64,000 bases of DNA from Pantanalinema sp. GBBB05 (GTDB lineage Bacteria > Cyanobacteriota > Cyanobacteriia > Leptolyngbyales > Leptolyngbyaceae). A program made the translations under genes and the position numbers. This document shows, piece after piece, positions 62,938-64,000 of the stretch; within the stretch, counting starts at the first letter, position 1, and every line of letters starts with the position of its first letter. Location: assembly GCA_016743235.1 (NCBI GenBank), contig VRZD01000002.1, positions 1 through 64,000 of the forward strand, given 5' to 3'. A model generated the notes under the pieces. The model did no database searches and was not told the origin of the DNA. It saw nothing but the letters and a program-made list of their open reading frames with translations.

Positions 62938-63489
62938 ATGCCTGCTGGTCAAGAGCCACCCGAACTCCTGAAACAACGCCTGTTCTATCAAGGACGGAAG
63001 TTTGCCTTTGAAGTCGCTCACTTACGACTCCCAAATCGATCGGAAGGCGAGTGGGAATGTATCCGGCATCCCGGTGGAGCATTAGCAGTACCTGTCACCC
63101 CCGAAGGTAAGTTTGTGCTGGTTCAGCAATATCGGTTTGCGGCTCAAGGGCGGTTACTAGAATTTCCAGCTGGAACCGTAGAACTTCATGAAGATCCAGG
63201 CACAACCATTCAACGAGAAATTGAGGAAGAAACCGGCTATCGTGCGCACCGTTGGCAAAAATTGGGCGAGTTTTTTGTGGCGCCAGGCTACTCAGACGAA
63301 ATTATCTATGCCTTCCTCGCTCAAGATTTGGAAGCATTAGAAAATCCCCCCGCTCAAGACGACGATGAGGACATTGATGTCGTTTTAATGACTTTAGAGG
63401 AAGTAGAGCAAGCGATTCAAGCTGGTGACATTGCCGATGCTAAATCAATCTCCAGCTTCCTCCTAGCCCGACCATTCCTAGTCAACTAA
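62938..63489 (+). CDS. NUDIX hydrolase, ADP-sugar pyrophosphatase type
   Basis: A 183-residue hydrolase of nucleoside diphosphates linked to another group. The complete Nudix box GTVELHEDPGTTIQREIEEE-TGY lies at about residues 79-101. PGGALAVPVTPEGKFVLVQQYR before it and the GYSDEIIYAFLA block after it match ADP-ribose/ADP-sugar pyrophosphatases. The gene starts 19 bp after folK stops and is likely co-transcribed. The stop overlaps the convergent glycosyltransferase by 4 nt. Confidence 0.93.
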   Translation: MPAGQEPPELLKQRLFYQGRKFAFEVAHLRLPNRSEGEWECIRHPGGALAVPVTPEGKFVLVQQYRFAAQGRLLEFPAGTVELHEDPGTTIQREIEEETGYRAHRWQKLGEFFVAPGYSDEIIYAFLAQDLEALENPPAQDDDEDIDVVLMTLEEVEQAIQAGDIADAKSISSFLLARPFLVN

Positions 63490-64000
63490 TGCACAGCAGG
63501 CTGTGGTTCTGATACGCTGGTTGCGGATCGAGGTGCTGGTAAGGTTTGGGCAGGAACAGTGGGATGGAATATCACACTATTTTGAATCGAGTCACGCAGG
63601 AGCATGGGTGGATCTTCATCAGGCTTCCGTTGAATCAATCGCCGTATCCGCCACAGCCCGTACCCGATAACCCAGCTGGCATCGACGATCGCGGCATAAC
63701 CCCAACCGTGATTCTTGAGAAAATAACGTCGCCGCGAATTATGCCAATACTGAGGCAACCGCTTCGGCTTCTGATTAATCGCCGTGACCCCCGTACTTTG
63801 CCCCAAAATATGCATCACTCGACTTTGCGGCACATACCAAATCTCCCAGCCAGCCCGTTTAGCTTGTAGACAAAAATCTGTTTCTTCGTAGTACAGAAAA
63901 TACCCTTCATCCATTAGCCCAATCGCCTCAAACACTTCACGGCGAATAATCATGCAGGCACCTGGCAACCAATCGATGGCTTGGGCTTGGCTTTGATCCA
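63486..64000 (-). CDS. Glycosyltransferase family 2, C-terminal part (truncated by window edge)
   Basis: The C-terminal 170 or so residues of a family-2 glycosyltransferase of the rhamnosyl/WcaA-like type. It has DWLPGACMIIRREVFEAIG, then MDEGYFLYYEETDFCLQAKRAGW with the family's E-x-D-x-C pattern, and a His at VMHILGQSTG. The frame stays open to base 64000, so the start and donor-binding N-terminal half lie outside. A short C-terminal Pro-rich tail ends the protein. Its position supports a glycan-assembly locus continuing to the right. Confidence 0.88.
   Translation of the reverse strand, partial: DQSQAQAIDWLPGACMIIRREVFEAIGLMDEGYFLYYEETDFCLQAKRAGWEIWYVPQSRVMHILGQSTGVTAINQKPKRLPQYWHNSRRRYFLKNHGWGYAAIVDASWVIGYGLWRIRRLIQRKPDEDPPMLLRDSIQNSVIFHPTVPAQTLPAPRSATSVSEPQPAVH

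Noticed and set aside
62582..63082. 166-codon minus-strand frame across folK and the NUDIX start
   Set aside because: It spans two well-supported opposite-strand genes and looks like translated reverse complement, with no motif.

Overview
The window is a piece of a cyanobacterial chromosome. The octamer GCGATCGC (HIP1) is scattered throughout. Marker genes typical of cyanobacteria are present: the separate beta-epsilon ATP synthase operon, PSRP-3/Ycf65, a PAP/fibrillin protein, DUF2811 and DUF3134 proteins, and XisH/XisI. Many spacers and some genes carry purine-rich GGGGAGAT-type sequence. The pattern fits a filamentous, non-heterocystous, Leptolyngbya-like lineage, but the species cannot be fixed from the sequence. 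There are no rRNA genes, no CRISPR array, no transposase and no phage genes. Most of the window is ordinary vertical chromosome with genes on both strands in short units.

Layout. 0-4 kb: a Ser/Thr kinase translationally coupled to a free-standing copy of its own C-terminal domain, then a small hypothetical gene and anmK. 4-12 kb: smc, a PRC-barrel/SET pair and a sensor histidine kinase. 12-15.4 kb: a phasin-like protein, the SRP RNA gene and atpD-atpC. 15.4-22 kb: histone-deacetylase-like protein, MEKHLA protein, hydrolase, Rieske lipoprotein, adenylate cyclase, and a protein with a peptidoglycan-binding domain and beta-lactamase fold. 22.05-22.75 kb: a gene-free stretch with a same-strand array of DnaA boxes on an 11-bp period, the best oriC candidate, followed by a structured region ahead of a DUF2811 gene. 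23-33 kb: PD-(D/E)XK nuclease, GGCT, sdhA, a PIN-TM protein, coaBC, M48 protease and rhomboid. 33-41 kb: recJ, GNAT, xisH-xisI, a second PD-(D/E)XK nuclease, fibrillin, DUF3134 and mraY. 41.3-56.6 kb: tRNA-Ser(GCT), a branched-chain-amino-acid-type binding protein, a beta-lactamase-like protein lacking its nucleophile, a diguanylate cyclase, PBP1C, a pseudopilin, glgB, PSRP-3, a HAD phosphatase, a TPR protein and ruvB.

57.4-62.4 kb is the most distinctive block. A Wzm-type permease and a Wzt-type ATPase with a C-terminal cargo domain abut each other. About 50 bp downstream is a roughly 905-residue protein with three methyltransferase domains (one general class I, two FkbM-type), a coiled coil and a basic-aromatic tail. 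By analogy with WbdD of E. coli O8/O9a, this looks like a chain-capping and length-setting partner for an ABC-dependent polysaccharide exporter, built from different parts. folK, a NUDIX hydrolase and a truncated family-2 glycosyltransferase close the window.

Limits: all calls come from reading motifs by eye. No database search, alignment or structure prediction was run. Start codons are inferred from Shine-Dalgarno spacing and overlap.
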